Part shown: in pieces, positions 19,067 to 28,607 of the stretch
How positions within the stretch are numbered: position 1 is the stretch's first letter
Layout of the letters: each line of letters begins with the position of its first letter
Source of the DNA: Marinobacter panjinensis
GTDB taxonomy: Bacteria; Pseudomonadota; Gammaproteobacteria; Pseudomonadales; Oleiphilaceae
DNA length: 64,000 bases
Assembly: GCF_005298175.1 (NCBI RefSeq)
Contig: NZ_SZYH01000001.1
Location: 744,001 to 808,000, forward strand
Direction: 5' to 3'
Program-made: the position numbers and the translations under genes
Notes under the pieces: model-generated
What the model saw: the letters and a program-made list of their open reading frames with translations, nothing else
Told to the model about the DNA's origin: nothing
Database searches by the model: none

Positions 19067-20359
19067 TTATTGTGTATACATTTCATTAAAATGAGGTAGC
19101 TCGCACCCTATCTTTGACAAATACTCGTAATCCGCCCTCAGGCGCTCATGGGCAGATTCGTCGAAGTAGTGAAAGTCCAGTCGCTGACTGTAGAAAGGCT
19201 CCAGATTCTGACTCCATTTCCTACCACTTGAAGCCGACCACTCCTCCAGCATTCCATTGAGTTTTCTGGAGTTAGCCTGGGCACTGATTGTATCCACTGA
19301 AGTTCGCCGCACGGTTTCATGTTCAGTGAAGCTCATAAATTCAGTTATTTTCTCACGCAAATCTGAGACTGAACTTACCAGAGCCCCGGTTTGTTGATTG
19401 ATCAAGCTCTTGGTACCAATGTGAGCATTCCTGAACATAAGCACGGGAGTGCCGGCCATGAGAGATTCAGCAACCGAGATAAACGACCCCTCACGAAACG
19501 ACATCGCGCAGAACATCTTTGCCCTGCGGAAGTAACGCCTCAACTCTTCCTGACTGGGATCCTCGACGATTGCAACCCGGTCCTCAACTCCGTATTCCCG
19601 AGCCTCCTCTAGAATACTATCTGCCGTACGGGACCCCAAGGGCACCCCCACACATGTAGCCGTAATATTCTTCGGCAATCCGCTTAGTGCCTTGAAGAGA
19701 AGCCAGTGTCGTTTGAACCCTGCAAAATTGGCCACCATTAGGCAGTCGATATCCCGTTCCAGTGGAGCCCCCTCAAAGAATGAGGCGTTGACCCAACTGG
19801 CTGCGTTGAAAGGCAATGGATGACAATTATCTCCCAGGTTTTTTACCAGTGCTCGTTCATGGCTGTGTACCGGCATGACAAACACCGGCTCTGTGCGTGC
19901 AAAGGACGCGAGCCGGAACAGCTCAGGAGAGTACAAACCTGTCCAGGAGGGAATAAAAACAATGTGGTAACGTTCCAAAATCGCGAGACCTAAACCAGCG
20001 TCCAGAATACTCCGTAACTGATTTTCGAAAGATACCAGCAACACACCTTTCTCAGACGGCGACACATAAGGTTTGATGACCGCAGTGTATCTCAGGCATA
20101 TCCCTGAGGTTTCAATCTCAGCTGAAGCACTGTTTACGATCGTGGCATACCTCAACCCTTTAGAAATTTGCTTCCGAAGAAAAGGGGAAGATGGGAAGTG
20201 TGAAAGCAGATTGGAAACTCTCTCCAGATTCCGAACTTCAGGAATGCCGCCTTGCTGGTGGTGACCGGACCTTAGCAGGGCACCAAGTATAAAACGCCAG
20301 CCGGACAGATTCAGTTCCCTGGCAACATTGAAAGCTTCGCGCTTAAACTTCCCTGTCAT
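19067..20359 (-). CDS. GT-B glycosyltransferase (group 1 type)
   Basis: A 430-residue protein. The second half has the nucleotide-sugar domain features DCLMVANFAGFKRHWLLF and the E-x7-E-like signature FREGSFISVAESLMAGTPV near residue 315. The N-terminal half is less typical, which lowers certainty about the exact family. An ATG at 20359 has GGAG five bases upstream, while the in-frame TTG just before it has no need to be used. It is followed after 9 bases by the GT2 gene. Confidence 0.8.
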   Translation of the reverse strand: MTGKFKREAFNVARELNLSGWRFILGALLRSGHHQQGGIPEVRNLERVSNLLSHFPSSPFLRKQISKGLRYATIVNSASAEIETSGICLRYTAVIKPYVSPSEKGVLLVSFENQLRSILDAGLGLAILERYHIVFIPSWTGLYSPELFRLASFARTEPVFVMPVHSHERALVKNLGDNCHPLPFNAASWVNASFFEGAPLERDIDCLMVANFAGFKRHWLLFKALSGLPKNITATCVGVPLGSRTADSILEEAREYGVEDRVAIVEDPSQEELRRYFRRAKMFCAMSFREGSFISVAESLMAGTPVLMFRNAHIGTKSLINQQTGALVSSVSDLREKITEFMSFTEHETVRRTSVDTISAQANSRKLNGMLEEWSASSGRKWSQNLEPFYSQRLDFHYFDESAHERLRADYEYLSKIGCELPHFNEMYTQ

Positions 20360-20414
20360 CAAAACTCCGTATATATCGCTTATTGCTAATTAAAATATCC
20401 CGGATACCCTATGA

Positions 20415-21797
20415 TCAGTTAATTTGAAGCTCAATTTTTCGTGGAGGCACCGGGCAATCTGCTGCTGTGCACAACTCAAAACCTTGCTGATTGGGAACCC
20501 CATCCTCGTCAAAAACATAGATATACAAATCTGAAGAACTAGCTAGTGCGCCAAGGTTCACAACAAACTCAATCTCACTATTGGTCCATTTGATGGGTCT
20601 CTGCAACTCATAGTACGTCAGATCCTCGTAGCGCGGAGCGTCACCAATAATCACCCTTTGCACACTTTTATCCATATATATCTCAGAGATATACATATTC
20701 TGAAGATGGTCTTGCTTTGCATTATTACCAATAAGAGCTATTGTCGGGCTATAGGCTTCCTCGTAGGCTGCTCTAGAATCGAATTTTGCCACGCCACCAA
20801 GCTCGCCATTAAACCAAGATTTGAAGGTACCTTTCGCTATATCTAGCTCTACCTCGAAATGGTGCCACACATCAGGAACCATATCTCTCCTTTGATACAC
20901 CCTGTTCGACATGTATTCCCGGTTCGAAGGGGACGCCACGAAATAATCAGTGTGGGACAAACTCGTGCGTATGCCGCGTGAATCCGGGTCGTCCCAGACT
21001 CTTAAAGTTTTTTGTCCAGGACTTTCGAACCCGTATCCGGAGCCCGCCCTAAATTCCTCTGGGAATTTAGTACGGGCTCCGGAGCGTTGGCCAAGCAAAT
21101 TGATGCCTTTCAAATTGTTAGAGTTAAAATTGCCTGGAAAAGTAAAATTCAGCAGACCCTCATCATCAATTCCTATGAACTCACCAATCACCTGTCCACC
21201 TGAAACGATTGCTTCTCCAACCTCAAACTTTCCGGATATATCGTACGGATAAATGCGCCAGTAATACAGTGAGTTATGGTCAACCTTTACCCACCAGCTC
21301 AAGTAAAGTTGATCATTGTTAGTTGGTGTATCCCAGCCCCCCGGACCACCATATGCGACGGGCCGCCCCAGCCAGACGTTTTCACCGAACAGATGATATC
21401 TGGCACTGTCAAATGGGTGTCTTGCCTCGGAATCTGTGTCATAGCGAACAGGTAATACACTCGTAGCTGCACCCCATCGCGATTCCGGATCGTCTGAGCT
21501 CGCCTGGATTACACGGCCATCCTCATAGGCCGAGTACTGTGTATTTCTTTTTCCATTTTCAAAAGCTTCATTAACATAGTCGACAAGTACCGGAGCGCTG
21601 TCGTCCTTGGTGCCAAACCCGCTTCCCGCAATCGTGACAGTGGAGTCGTGCGCTAAACTTGCTGCCCCGGCGACAAGCCCTTCAATGGCTGGGGTCGTGT
21701 GGCCGATCCCAGGCACACCAATCAGCAGAGCATATACACAACTCCTTACACGCCAACTATTTGCAACATTTCTACAGACTAATTTGGACTTACTCAT
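20415..21797 (-). CDS. secreted lectin/lyase-like beta-rich protein of unknown function
   Basis: A protein of about 460 residues with an N-terminal signal peptide (SCVYALLIGVPGIG core) and an IPT/TIG-like strand VTIAGSGFGTKDD. The body is rich in aromatic residues and short strands (LYLSWWVKVDH, HHFEVELDIAKG, MYISEIYMDK), resembling concanavalin-A-like polysaccharide-binding or lyase folds; no catalytic residues could be assigned. The ATG at 21797 with GGGAT 9 bases upstream fits the signal peptide better than the frame opening at 21866. It is the only clearly soluble exported protein of the cluster and may bind or trim the EPS. Confidence 0.6.
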   Translation of the reverse strand: MSKSKLVCRNVANSWRVRSCVYALLIGVPGIGHTTPAIEGLVAGAASLAHDSTVTIAGSGFGTKDDSAPVLVDYVNEAFENGKRNTQYSAYEDGRVIQASSDDPESRWGAATSVLPVRYDTDSEARHPFDSARYHLFGENVWLGRPVAYGGPGGWDTPTNNDQLYLSWWVKVDHNSLYYWRIYPYDISGKFEVGEAIVSGGQVIGEFIGIDDEGLLNFTFPGNFNSNNLKGINLLGQRSGARTKFPEEFRAGSGYGFESPGQKTLRVWDDPDSRGIRTSLSHTDYFVASPSNREYMSNRVYQRRDMVPDVWHHFEVELDIAKGTFKSWFNGELGGVAKFDSRAAYEEAYSPTIALIGNNAKQDHLQNMYISEIYMDKSVQRVIIGDAPRYEDLTYYELQRPIKWTNSEIEFVVNLGALASSSDLYIYVFDEDGVPNQQGFELCTAADCPVPPRKIELQIN

Positions 21798-21969
21798 TTT
21801 AAAAATCCCATCCCGATTGCGACTAATGCCCAAGCAAAGATTTTGATTTGCATAGTCGAGTTTCACCGATACTAACCAAATTTTAGGTGTTTTCGGTCAC
21901 GTACACACAGGAATATACATACTGTTACACTATACGTGTCATACTAACAGCACTACTACATATAAAAAT

Positions 21970-22977
21970 TCAGCGAGTTGTACTTGAGAACGCTTCAGCG
22001 TTCTCAAGAAACGTATCCAGCTCAGACCACTGTTTCCGCCACAATTTTGTCTTTTCTAAGCATTCCTGAGCAATAAGATGTTTATAAATATCAGGGTTAT
22101 TGGCGACTTTCATCGCCGCCTGAGCGATCGATTTACTGTTCGCACTAGTATACTCAGCCGATTGACCGTAAAAAGCCTTCAACGTCATCGTGTCTGAGGT
22201 AATAAGTGGCTTTCCAGCGGCCATTGCCTCGTAGCCCCCACACACCAGAACCCACTCAGAGGTTGTCAAAACCATCATCATGTCACAATATTGTACATAA
22301 GCGTCATATGCATTGCTTGAGACAAACCCTAGAAGTCGAACGTTATTGGCGATAAAATCAGAGGAAGGATCGAGACCGGCTTTCTCATAATTTCCCGTAA
22401 TTAATACACAATAATCATTAGGCAATTGTTCTGCAGCTTTTATCACTTCGAGATAAGGTTCATCAGGAGAAAATGTACAAACGAATAATATATTTACCTT
22501 TCCAGGGAGTTCCAGACTCTGAGCGTCTTGTTTCAATTCAGGGATTTTGTCGTGTAAAACAATAGCTCGCCCCCCCTTCTTCTCAACGACATTTTTCAGG
22601 AACTCGTTGGTTACGATGGTGAGATCGGCGACTTTCAAGCTGAATTCACTGCAAAGAATAACAAACCATATTGCAGGATTAAGACTTATTCCCTTTCCCA
22701 ACCGAAAGTTAGTATGTCTATCAACGATTAATGGGAAACGAAAAATCAGCTTCATTAACGCAGCTAGCGCAGCCAAAATACGACTGGGATTCTGCACCAC
22801 AACCAACCCATTTCTGTATCGATAAATTAAAGATATTGTTTTGACCGCTTTAAGAATATGCCGAACGATAAAGGCCTCGTTCGATTTTACGAAGTAGTAA
22901 TCAGCACCTAGCTCTTTAGCAAGTTCTATTGATCGACGATGATCTTCCCAAGTAATCCAACAAATATCTTTAGTCAC
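21970..22977 (-). CDS. family 4 glycosyltransferase-like protein
   Basis: A 335-residue GT-B-type protein starting at GTG (22977) with AAGG eight bases upstream. The N-terminal domain has LVVVQNPSRILAALAAL and IVDRHTNFR; the C-terminal domain has NILFVCTFSPDEPYLEVI and the signature WVLVCGGYEAMAAGKPLI near residue 240. The fold resembles cytosolic EPS glycosyltransferases. The last codons form a perfect 12-base inverted repeat (21983-22008). The DNA is A+T rich like its upstream neighbours. Confidence 0.8.
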   Translation of the reverse strand: MTKDICWITWEDHRRSIELAKELGADYYFVKSNEAFIVRHILKAVKTISLIYRYRNGLVVVQNPSRILAALAALMKLIFRFPLIVDRHTNFRLGKGISLNPAIWFVILCSEFSLKVADLTIVTNEFLKNVVEKKGGRAIVLHDKIPELKQDAQSLELPGKVNILFVCTFSPDEPYLEVIKAAEQLPNDYCVLITGNYEKAGLDPSSDFIANNVRLLGFVSSNAYDAYVQYCDMMMVLTTSEWVLVCGGYEAMAAGKPLITSDTMTLKAFYGQSAEYTSANSKSIAQAAMKVANNPDIYKHLIAQECLEKTKLWRKQWSELDTFLENAEAFSSTTR

Positions 22978-22993
22978 ATTAACAGCCTTGTTC

Positions 22994-24136
22994 TTAAGGG
23001 TTCAGATTCTTCTGATACTTATTAATCAACAAATTATACTCCTTAAATGCACTGCACACTTCTGAATTTTTCAAAATCGGCCCCCTCGCTTGCTCCAAAT
23101 CCACATTGTCGTATCCAGAATTGATTTCAATTACAACAGGTCCTTTTTCGGTAATCGCAAGATCCATACCGAGAAGCGGATAGAATTCAAAAGCGGCCTG
23201 AACTTCTTTCGCCAAGGCAATAACTCTTTCCCACTGTGGTAGCTGGTACCCTGCGAACTGGACCCTGGATGTTGGATGCTCTTGGAATACCTGGCTCATC
23301 CGGTCAAACCCACTCTGCGCAAGCTTACCAGTGTCGATATCCACAGATACGCATATGCCACCCTGGCTCAGGTTATCTACCTTGCTCGTCCCCACTCCGA
23401 AGCGGGCATAAGTACCAACTATCAATATTTCACCGTTAATTTTTTTTATCGTAACGGCTCTAATTGTATTGGTGGATTCAGAGATTCTGCTCATATCTTT
23501 ATGCTGAGTGATAAACTCCTGAACAATCAACTCACTCTCAGCTTTTATTCCCCCAAGAGGAACTACCAACCCCTTCTGGATGGCATTGACTTCTCCATCT
23601 TCAAACTGTGTACAGGTGATACCGCCTCCACCCTTCCCGGATCTTGGTTTGAAGATGAGATTTCTCAGTTCTCTTTTGGCGAGTTCTTGGGCAACGCGCT
23701 CTATATTTTCACCTTCTTTAACAATCCTGATAATTTCAGGTGTGGCAATATTTTTTGCAGTACATAGCATTTCAGATAGTACTTTATCCTGGAAAACTAT
23801 TTCATAGGCCCTTGGCTGCACACTTTTTCTCAGCTGTCTGCGTTGATAAGGGTCGTAGTTGGATCCATAGTAATACACCCACTCAGACTTGGACTTCTCC
23901 CATAAACGACAAGGGGAATAGTTATCAGGATAGTACTTCAGTCGAAAAAAAATGAATAAAAAATCAAATGCGACCTGAGTTTTGCTTTTTGTGCACTCCT
24001 TCCAATTAACTTTCGAAAAACAGTAGGGCAACGCCAAAAAACGAAGGAAACGACGAATATAAGGAATTCCGTTATCTCTTCCTTGGGATATTTTGTTTTT
24101 TACCTTTTCTGAAAGGACTTCCAGGTCAACACTCAT
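22994..24136 (-). CDS. sugar-transfer-associated ATP-grasp protein
   Basis: A 380-residue protein resembling the ATPgrasp_ST family that sits in polysaccharide loci. It has NLIFKPRSGKGGGGI near residue 160 (nucleotide-binding), TNTIRAVTIKKING near residue 221, a GGICVSVD strand, and VVIEINSGYDNVDLEQARGP near residue 343 as the metal-binding end. The reaction of the family is not established; ligation of an amine or carboxylate to a sugar is an inference from the fold. It lies 2 bases after the CapK-like gene's stop, so the two are probably co-translated. Confidence 0.8.
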   Translation of the reverse strand: MSVDLEVLSEKVKNKISQGRDNGIPYIRRFLRFLALPYCFSKVNWKECTKSKTQVAFDFLFIFFRLKYYPDNYSPCRLWEKSKSEWVYYYGSNYDPYQRRQLRKSVQPRAYEIVFQDKVLSEMLCTAKNIATPEIIRIVKEGENIERVAQELAKRELRNLIFKPRSGKGGGGITCTQFEDGEVNAIQKGLVVPLGGIKAESELIVQEFITQHKDMSRISESTNTIRAVTIKKINGEILIVGTYARFGVGTSKVDNLSQGGICVSVDIDTGKLAQSGFDRMSQVFQEHPTSRVQFAGYQLPQWERVIALAKEVQAAFEFYPLLGMDLAITEKGPVVIEINSGYDNVDLEQARGPILKNSEVCSAFKEYNLLINKYQKNLNP

Positions 24137-24138
24137 TA

Positions 24139-25395
24139 TTAAGCCACATTCTCTATAGATGCACTGATATTTTGGGTAAAATAAGATTTTGATGAATAAC
24201 CCGATGGTTTTTTATTCGACGAAACATTAACAAAAATTCTGTTACCAGTTTTCCTCAATATATAATTTTCCATAAAATTCTTTAATGCCTCATTTCCACC
24301 CTGTAGCTCATCGCTAATGTATACGTTGAGGATACCGTACTCATTTTGAATTATCTGGAAACTGAAGATTTCTCGCTTTTTACTCTGAAACTCATTAATT
24401 GCGTAGGATAAATCGACAGAATGAAACTTTGTTTCAGAATCGATGTATACGAATCGATTTATTGATCTACCGGTCAAAACGTTCAGGTAAGACGAGCCTC
24501 CTAATAGATCGCAGTCGGCGATTTCAATAGACCCGGAATCCCCTAACTCGTAATTCACAAGGCTGGTTGGTTTCCGCGAAACATCGGTGATCAGAAGCGA
24601 TTCGTCACTCTCCTTTATAATAAGCCATGGGTTCACGAAATGGCGGTGGCCATCCCGACACTCGAAAGCAACGATGTCGAACTCTGTGGCCCCGTATTCT
24701 TCAGCTACCGGTGCATTGAAAACCTTAGCCAGGTACTCCTTCTGTGCAGGAAGTACCGTTTCCGCCGTACAGATCACGCATTTTGGAGATCTGAAACGCA
24801 TGGAATGTTTTTCTATCAGCGCAGCAGCTTCAAGAAGAAGCGATGCGTAACCGTAAAGGTAATCCGGTGCCCAATTGAGTATCCTGGCTAAAGATTCCTT
24901 TGCGTGATCTCCTGATGGAAAGCAGACTTTCCGATTCAAAGCAAAGTTCTTGATGTTATTTTTTAGACCAAATTCGGGCCTTCCCCAGAACCTCGCCTCC
25001 CGGTCACCGACTCGGACACCATACTTCCTGAAGCAGTAATCACGAACTCCAAGCATTCGCGATAGATCCTCTCGAGACAATGTCACCGTAGTAGGTTCAC
25101 CGGTTGTTCCAGAGGTTTTTCTTTTGAAAGTGCCAGATCTATTCGTCCCGCTATTCAGTTTTCTATAGCGGCCTTTGCTCAACAAAGGGGAACTGTTTAT
25201 CTCAGCAAGGGAAGTAACCGGGTCACCATCCGCGTTGATGGGCCTATTCACCTGAAGCATGCGCTCAAGAATTCTATTTCTTTCTTCATGATCCAGACTC
25301 CAAAGAATGCTCACTTGGCTATGCCATTTTTCAACCCTGAGCCCCATCGAGTGCAAAAAGACACGGGTCAGTATATATCTCAACTGCCGTATCAC
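24139..25395 (-). CDS. CapK/phenylacetate-CoA ligase-like adenylating enzyme
   Basis: A 418-residue member of the AMP-forming adenylate superfamily. It has the phosphate loop RKTSGTTGEPTTVTLS near residue 93 and the adenine motif AEEYGATEFDIVAFEC near residue 234, as in CapK and F390-synthetase-like proteins of capsule loci. It likely activates a carboxylic acid as an acyl-adenylate for transfer to the polysaccharide. It overlaps the upstream GT4 gene by 4 bases and is followed by an ATP-grasp gene, suggesting the two act on the same decoration. A+T-rich coding DNA. Confidence 0.8.
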   Translation of the reverse strand: MIRQLRYILTRVFLHSMGLRVEKWHSQVSILWSLDHEERNRILERMLQVNRPINADGDPVTSLAEINSSPLLSKGRYRKLNSGTNRSGTFKRKTSGTTGEPTTVTLSREDLSRMLGVRDYCFRKYGVRVGDREARFWGRPEFGLKNNIKNFALNRKVCFPSGDHAKESLARILNWAPDYLYGYASLLLEAAALIEKHSMRFRSPKCVICTAETVLPAQKEYLAKVFNAPVAEEYGATEFDIVAFECRDGHRHFVNPWLIIKESDESLLITDVSRKPTSLVNYELGDSGSIEIADCDLLGGSSYLNVLTGRSINRFVYIDSETKFHSVDLSYAINEFQSKKREIFSFQIIQNEYGILNVYISDELQGGNEALKNFMENYILRKTGNRIFVNVSSNKKPSGYSSKSYFTQNISASIENVA

Positions 25396-26531
25396 GCCTG
25401 AACTCCCAGCATAGACTGATAAAGTTCCCTGTAGCTAAGCTCCATAGCCTGCACTGAGTAGGACTCTGATACCTTCTTCGAGGACCAGCTTACTTTTGAT
25501 TGCCGCGCAGTGTCGTGCAAACAATTCACTATGCATGAGCCAAGCTGGTCATGGTCACAGTCTGGCGGCAACAGATAGCCACCTTCACCTTTACCTAGAA
25601 CTGAAGGCATCTCTCCAACTGGCGATGCCAGTACGGGCAAGCCCATCGCCATCGACTCCAATAGAGTGATAGGCAGGCCTTCAGTATGCGAAGGCACAAC
25701 CAGCAAATCGGCGATCTTCTGAATGCCGGGGACATTACTGCAATACCCCGGCATCAGCACTCGACTCTGGAGACCCAACTCACCCTTTCGCTGCACTAAA
25801 GCTCCTTTTTGCTTCCCTTCGCCGACGAGAATCAATCCGGGATTATCAAACTCTTTACAAACGATCGGGAATGCATCGATAAGGCGATCAAAGCCTTTTT
25901 CTTGTGACAATCGACCCACCCCAAGAACTATAGGTGAATGGCGCGCAACAAAGTCCAAAATGTCCTGACCAAGCGGCCGATTTGCCTCGGCATTGATCGT
26001 CTCGACATCGAGTCCATTGGGTATTACTCTCACCTTTTTGTTCTGCGCAAACTTGGGAGGCAACTCTTTCTTCATCGCCTCGCCAACCAGAACAACACGT
26101 TGCACAAAGGTGATGGCAACCCGATCCAACATCTCATAGAGCCACATCTTGCTGAATTTTTTCGCATGCACGTACCCATGCAGTGTGGCAATCATAGGAA
26201 TACGGCGGATTACTAACGGACGACCGCCTAGTAGCACGTTGAATTTGAAACCATGGGAATGGAGAATGTCATAGCCGCTAGATAAAGCCCAATGCAGGAT
26301 TTTGCTACTTTCCGCAATGTTCAAGCCTGGCTTCATTCTCCAAGCCATTACCGGCAAGCCCAGGCGTTCCGCCTCCACCTCAATAGGCTTATCGACAACA
26401 CCCGGCTCTCCCGCACTGAGTATCATCGGCTCAAGCCCCTGCTTTAGCTGTTCCTGAACCAGGCTAAGCAACATCTTCTCGGCACCATACAGGCCGCCGC
26501 TATCAATCAGGTGTAGTACCTTGATTCCCAT
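25392..26531 (-). CDS. family 4 glycosyltransferase
   Basis: A GT-B enzyme with MGIKVLHLIDSGGLYGAEKM at its N-terminus, GVGRLSQEKGFDRLIDA in the donor domain and the signature PSHTEGLPITLLESMAMGLP. The ATG at 26531 begins 8 bases after the stop of the upstream GT2 gene and directly precedes the first conserved strand; the frame is open to 26576 but that would overlap the neighbour by 38 bases. It acts in the cytoplasm on lipid-linked intermediate and is coupled to the CapK-like gene downstream. Confidence 0.87.
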   Translation of the reverse strand: MGIKVLHLIDSGGLYGAEKMLLSLVQEQLKQGLEPMILSAGEPGVVDKPIEVEAERLGLPVMAWRMKPGLNIAESSKILHWALSSGYDILHSHGFKFNVLLGGRPLVIRRIPMIATLHGYVHAKKFSKMWLYEMLDRVAITFVQRVVLVGEAMKKELPPKFAQNKKVRVIPNGLDVETINAEANRPLGQDILDFVARHSPIVLGVGRLSQEKGFDRLIDAFPIVCKEFDNPGLILVGEGKQKGALVQRKGELGLQSRVLMPGYCSNVPGIQKIADLLVVPSHTEGLPITLLESMAMGLPVLASPVGEMPSVLGKGEGGYLLPPDCDHDQLGSCIVNCLHDTARQSKVSWSSKKVSESYSVQAMELSYRELYQSMLGVQA

Positions 26532-26538
26532 CGTTGGC

Positions 26539-27696
26539 CTATCCCTTCCTTGGATTCCAGATAACCTTCTTCTCACCCTTGAGAAACGCCGCCGTTGCCT
26601 TGTAGGAGGCGATGTTCAGCAGCATAAAGTAGTAAGGTATTGAATAGATCACAGACAGCGGCTGTCCCTCTCCTTCCCGCTTGTGGCCCGTCCAGGCCAG
26701 AGCCCCGAAGACAACAAGGCCCAAGAAGGCTAACGTATAAATTCCACGGGCCGGCGCCAGCAGTAAGGTGCTTATAGCCAGGGTGATCAAAGGCACGAAA
26801 GCGGTATAGCGCAGCAACTTGTGGGAGATGAGCTGCCAGGCAAACACCGGGTCTCGAAAGGGGCTCATCAGGTGGCGCATGTCTTTCAACGCCCACAGCG
26901 CGCGAAGGCTGACTCGCACACGCATGCTGAATTCGCTGTCGCTGTCGTTCAGGGCTTCTTCTTTCAGCAGGGCTCGGGGCTCATAGACTACGCGGTATCC
27001 CTGCTCTACCACTTTTAATGGTTGTACAAAGTCTGGCAACTGGTCCGCGTTGAGGGGCTGGTAGAGTGTTTTGCGCATGGCGTCTATACCACCATCCACA
27101 CCAACAACGGAACCTAACCGGGTTTCCTGTTCCCTTAGCCAATTCTCGTATTTCATGTAGGCACTGCAGCCGTCGCCCACCAGGGAACCGTCGTCGTTCA
27201 CGTAGACCATCTTGCCAGTCACATAGCCCACATCAGGGTCGGCGAAGTTGCTGCACAGTTGGCTGACTGCCTGACTGTCCCACTGGGAATTGGCATCGGA
27301 GAACAGGATTATATCGCCGGTAGTTTGCGGTACCAGGGTATTCAGGCCAGCGGTTTTACCCTGTCTTGGCACCTGGCGGAACAGGCGGATCGGAAACCGG
27401 GCGGATGCCGCCATACACTCTATGATGTCATCGGTGCCGTCATCGGATTCGTCGGAGATCACCAGGACTTCCAGCTTGTCTGCCGGGTAGTCCAGCGCCA
27501 GTTTGTTCTTAAGAGTCGCTTCGATGTCCTTTGCTTCGTTGTAGGCAGCTATCAGAATCGAAACTCTCGGCTGATACATCTCATCCTTGCGGACAGGACG
27601 GTTGACCAGTCCTGCAACTACCCTGGTCATCAATGGATAGCCGAAATATATGTAAACCAGCAGACCAAACGACAACCAGAAAATCAGCGGTATCAT
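26539..27696 (-). CDS. membrane-anchored family 2 glycosyltransferase
   Basis: A 385-residue GT2 enzyme with one N-terminal membrane segment (PLIFWLSFGLLVYIYFGYPL), a catalytic domain (VISDESDDGTDDI, LFSDANSQW, GGIDAMRK, then a LKEEALNDS-type acidic segment) and about three membrane segments at the C-terminus. This layout is shared with processive hexosaminyl or glucosyl transferases such as those in PEP-CTERM loci, though the Q/RxxRW motif is replaced by a VSLRALWAL-like stretch. It overlaps the deacetylase gene by 4 bases. Confidence 0.85.
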   Translation of the reverse strand: MIPLIFWLSFGLLVYIYFGYPLMTRVVAGLVNRPVRKDEMYQPRVSILIAAYNEAKDIEATLKNKLALDYPADKLEVLVISDESDDGTDDIIECMAASARFPIRLFRQVPRQGKTAGLNTLVPQTTGDIILFSDANSQWDSQAVSQLCSNFADPDVGYVTGKMVYVNDDGSLVGDGCSAYMKYENWLREQETRLGSVVGVDGGIDAMRKTLYQPLNADQLPDFVQPLKVVEQGYRVVYEPRALLKEEALNDSDSEFSMRVRVSLRALWALKDMRHLMSPFRDPVFAWQLISHKLLRYTAFVPLITLAISTLLLAPARGIYTLAFLGLVVFGALAWTGHKREGEGQPLSVIYSIPYYFMLLNIASYKATAAFLKGEKKVIWNPRKG

Positions 27697-28607
27697 AGTG
27701 CCACTCCGCTGACTTGGGTTTGCTCAGTGGTGTTTACTGGCAAGCCGTCCAGCACACCTTCTGCCTTGAGCACATTGCTCATGGTGGTAAACCGGAATTG
27801 ACGCAGCAGTCTGGTCAGTCGCTGCTCGCACACTTCCAGATTGTTATAGTGACGGAATCGGGAAAACCATTTAACGTCCAACCGTGGTTGGCCCGGGTCG
27901 ATTTCCCATGGGTGCAGGTAGAAAACGAAAGGCTGCCCCTGCCGATTGATACTGCCAAGGCCCCACTTGCTGAACCAGTACGGGAACAAACGGAAATACC
28001 CTCCCCCTGCGATTGGCAACGTGTAACCCGGGAATTTGAGGGTACTCAACGGAAATTCAGCCAATTCGTAGCCTTTGTCCGTTGTCAGCCGATGGGGCCA
28101 GCGCGGCGTACCGGGCATGCCGTAGCGATCATGATGGACCGGGAATATGGATGAATCCCAGGTGAAGCCTTCCTCGGCCAGGATATCCAGAGCCCAACGG
28201 GATTGGTTGGTAATCGAATAGCTGGCAGCACGATAGCCTGTGATCGCCTCTCCGGTGATATCTTCAAGAATTTTCTTGGAGCGACGTGTTTCTTCCCGGA
28301 AAACCTCCGGCGTTTGGTTATAGATCAGTTGGTGGCTATAGCCGTGGCTGGCTACTTCATGGCCCGCTTTCTGAATAGCCCTGACAAGCTCAGGTGACTT
28401 ATCCGCTACCCATCCCAGCGTGAAGAAAGTTGCCTTGCTGCCTTCGCTGTCCAGGAGTTCGAGCAAGCGGTTCACGTTGGATTCCACCCGGTACTCCATG
28501 GAGTGCCAGTCGTTTCGGTCAACCGCTTCTGCAAGCGCTGCTACCTGAAAGTAATCTTCGACATCAATGGTAAGGGCATTCTGTATGGGAGTTGTGTTAT
28601 TTCTCAT
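27693..28607 (-). CDS. XrtA/PEP-CTERM-type polysaccharide deacetylase
   Basis: A 304-residue CE4 deacetylase of the kind tied to exosortase-A loci. It starts with the hallmark LTIDVEDYFQV near residue 10, then ATFFTLGWVADKSPELV, HEVASHGYSHQLIY (metal histidines) and GYRAASYSITNQS. The ATG at 28607 overlaps the stop of the upstream GT39-like gene (ATGA), which decides the start over the open frame to 28637. It probably deacetylates amino sugars of the EPS. Its presence is one of the markers that identify this cluster as an XrtA system. Confidence 0.9.
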   Translation of the reverse strand: MRNNTTPIQNALTIDVEDYFQVAALAEAVDRNDWHSMEYRVESNVNRLLELLDSEGSKATFFTLGWVADKSPELVRAIQKAGHEVASHGYSHQLIYNQTPEVFREETRRSKKILEDITGEAITGYRAASYSITNQSRWALDILAEEGFTWDSSIFPVHHDRYGMPGTPRWPHRLTTDKGYELAEFPLSTLKFPGYTLPIAGGGYFRLFPYWFSKWGLGSINRQGQPFVFYLHPWEIDPGQPRLDVKWFSRFRHYNNLEVCEQRLTRLLRQFRFTTMSNVLKAEGVLDGLPVNTTEQTQVSGVAL

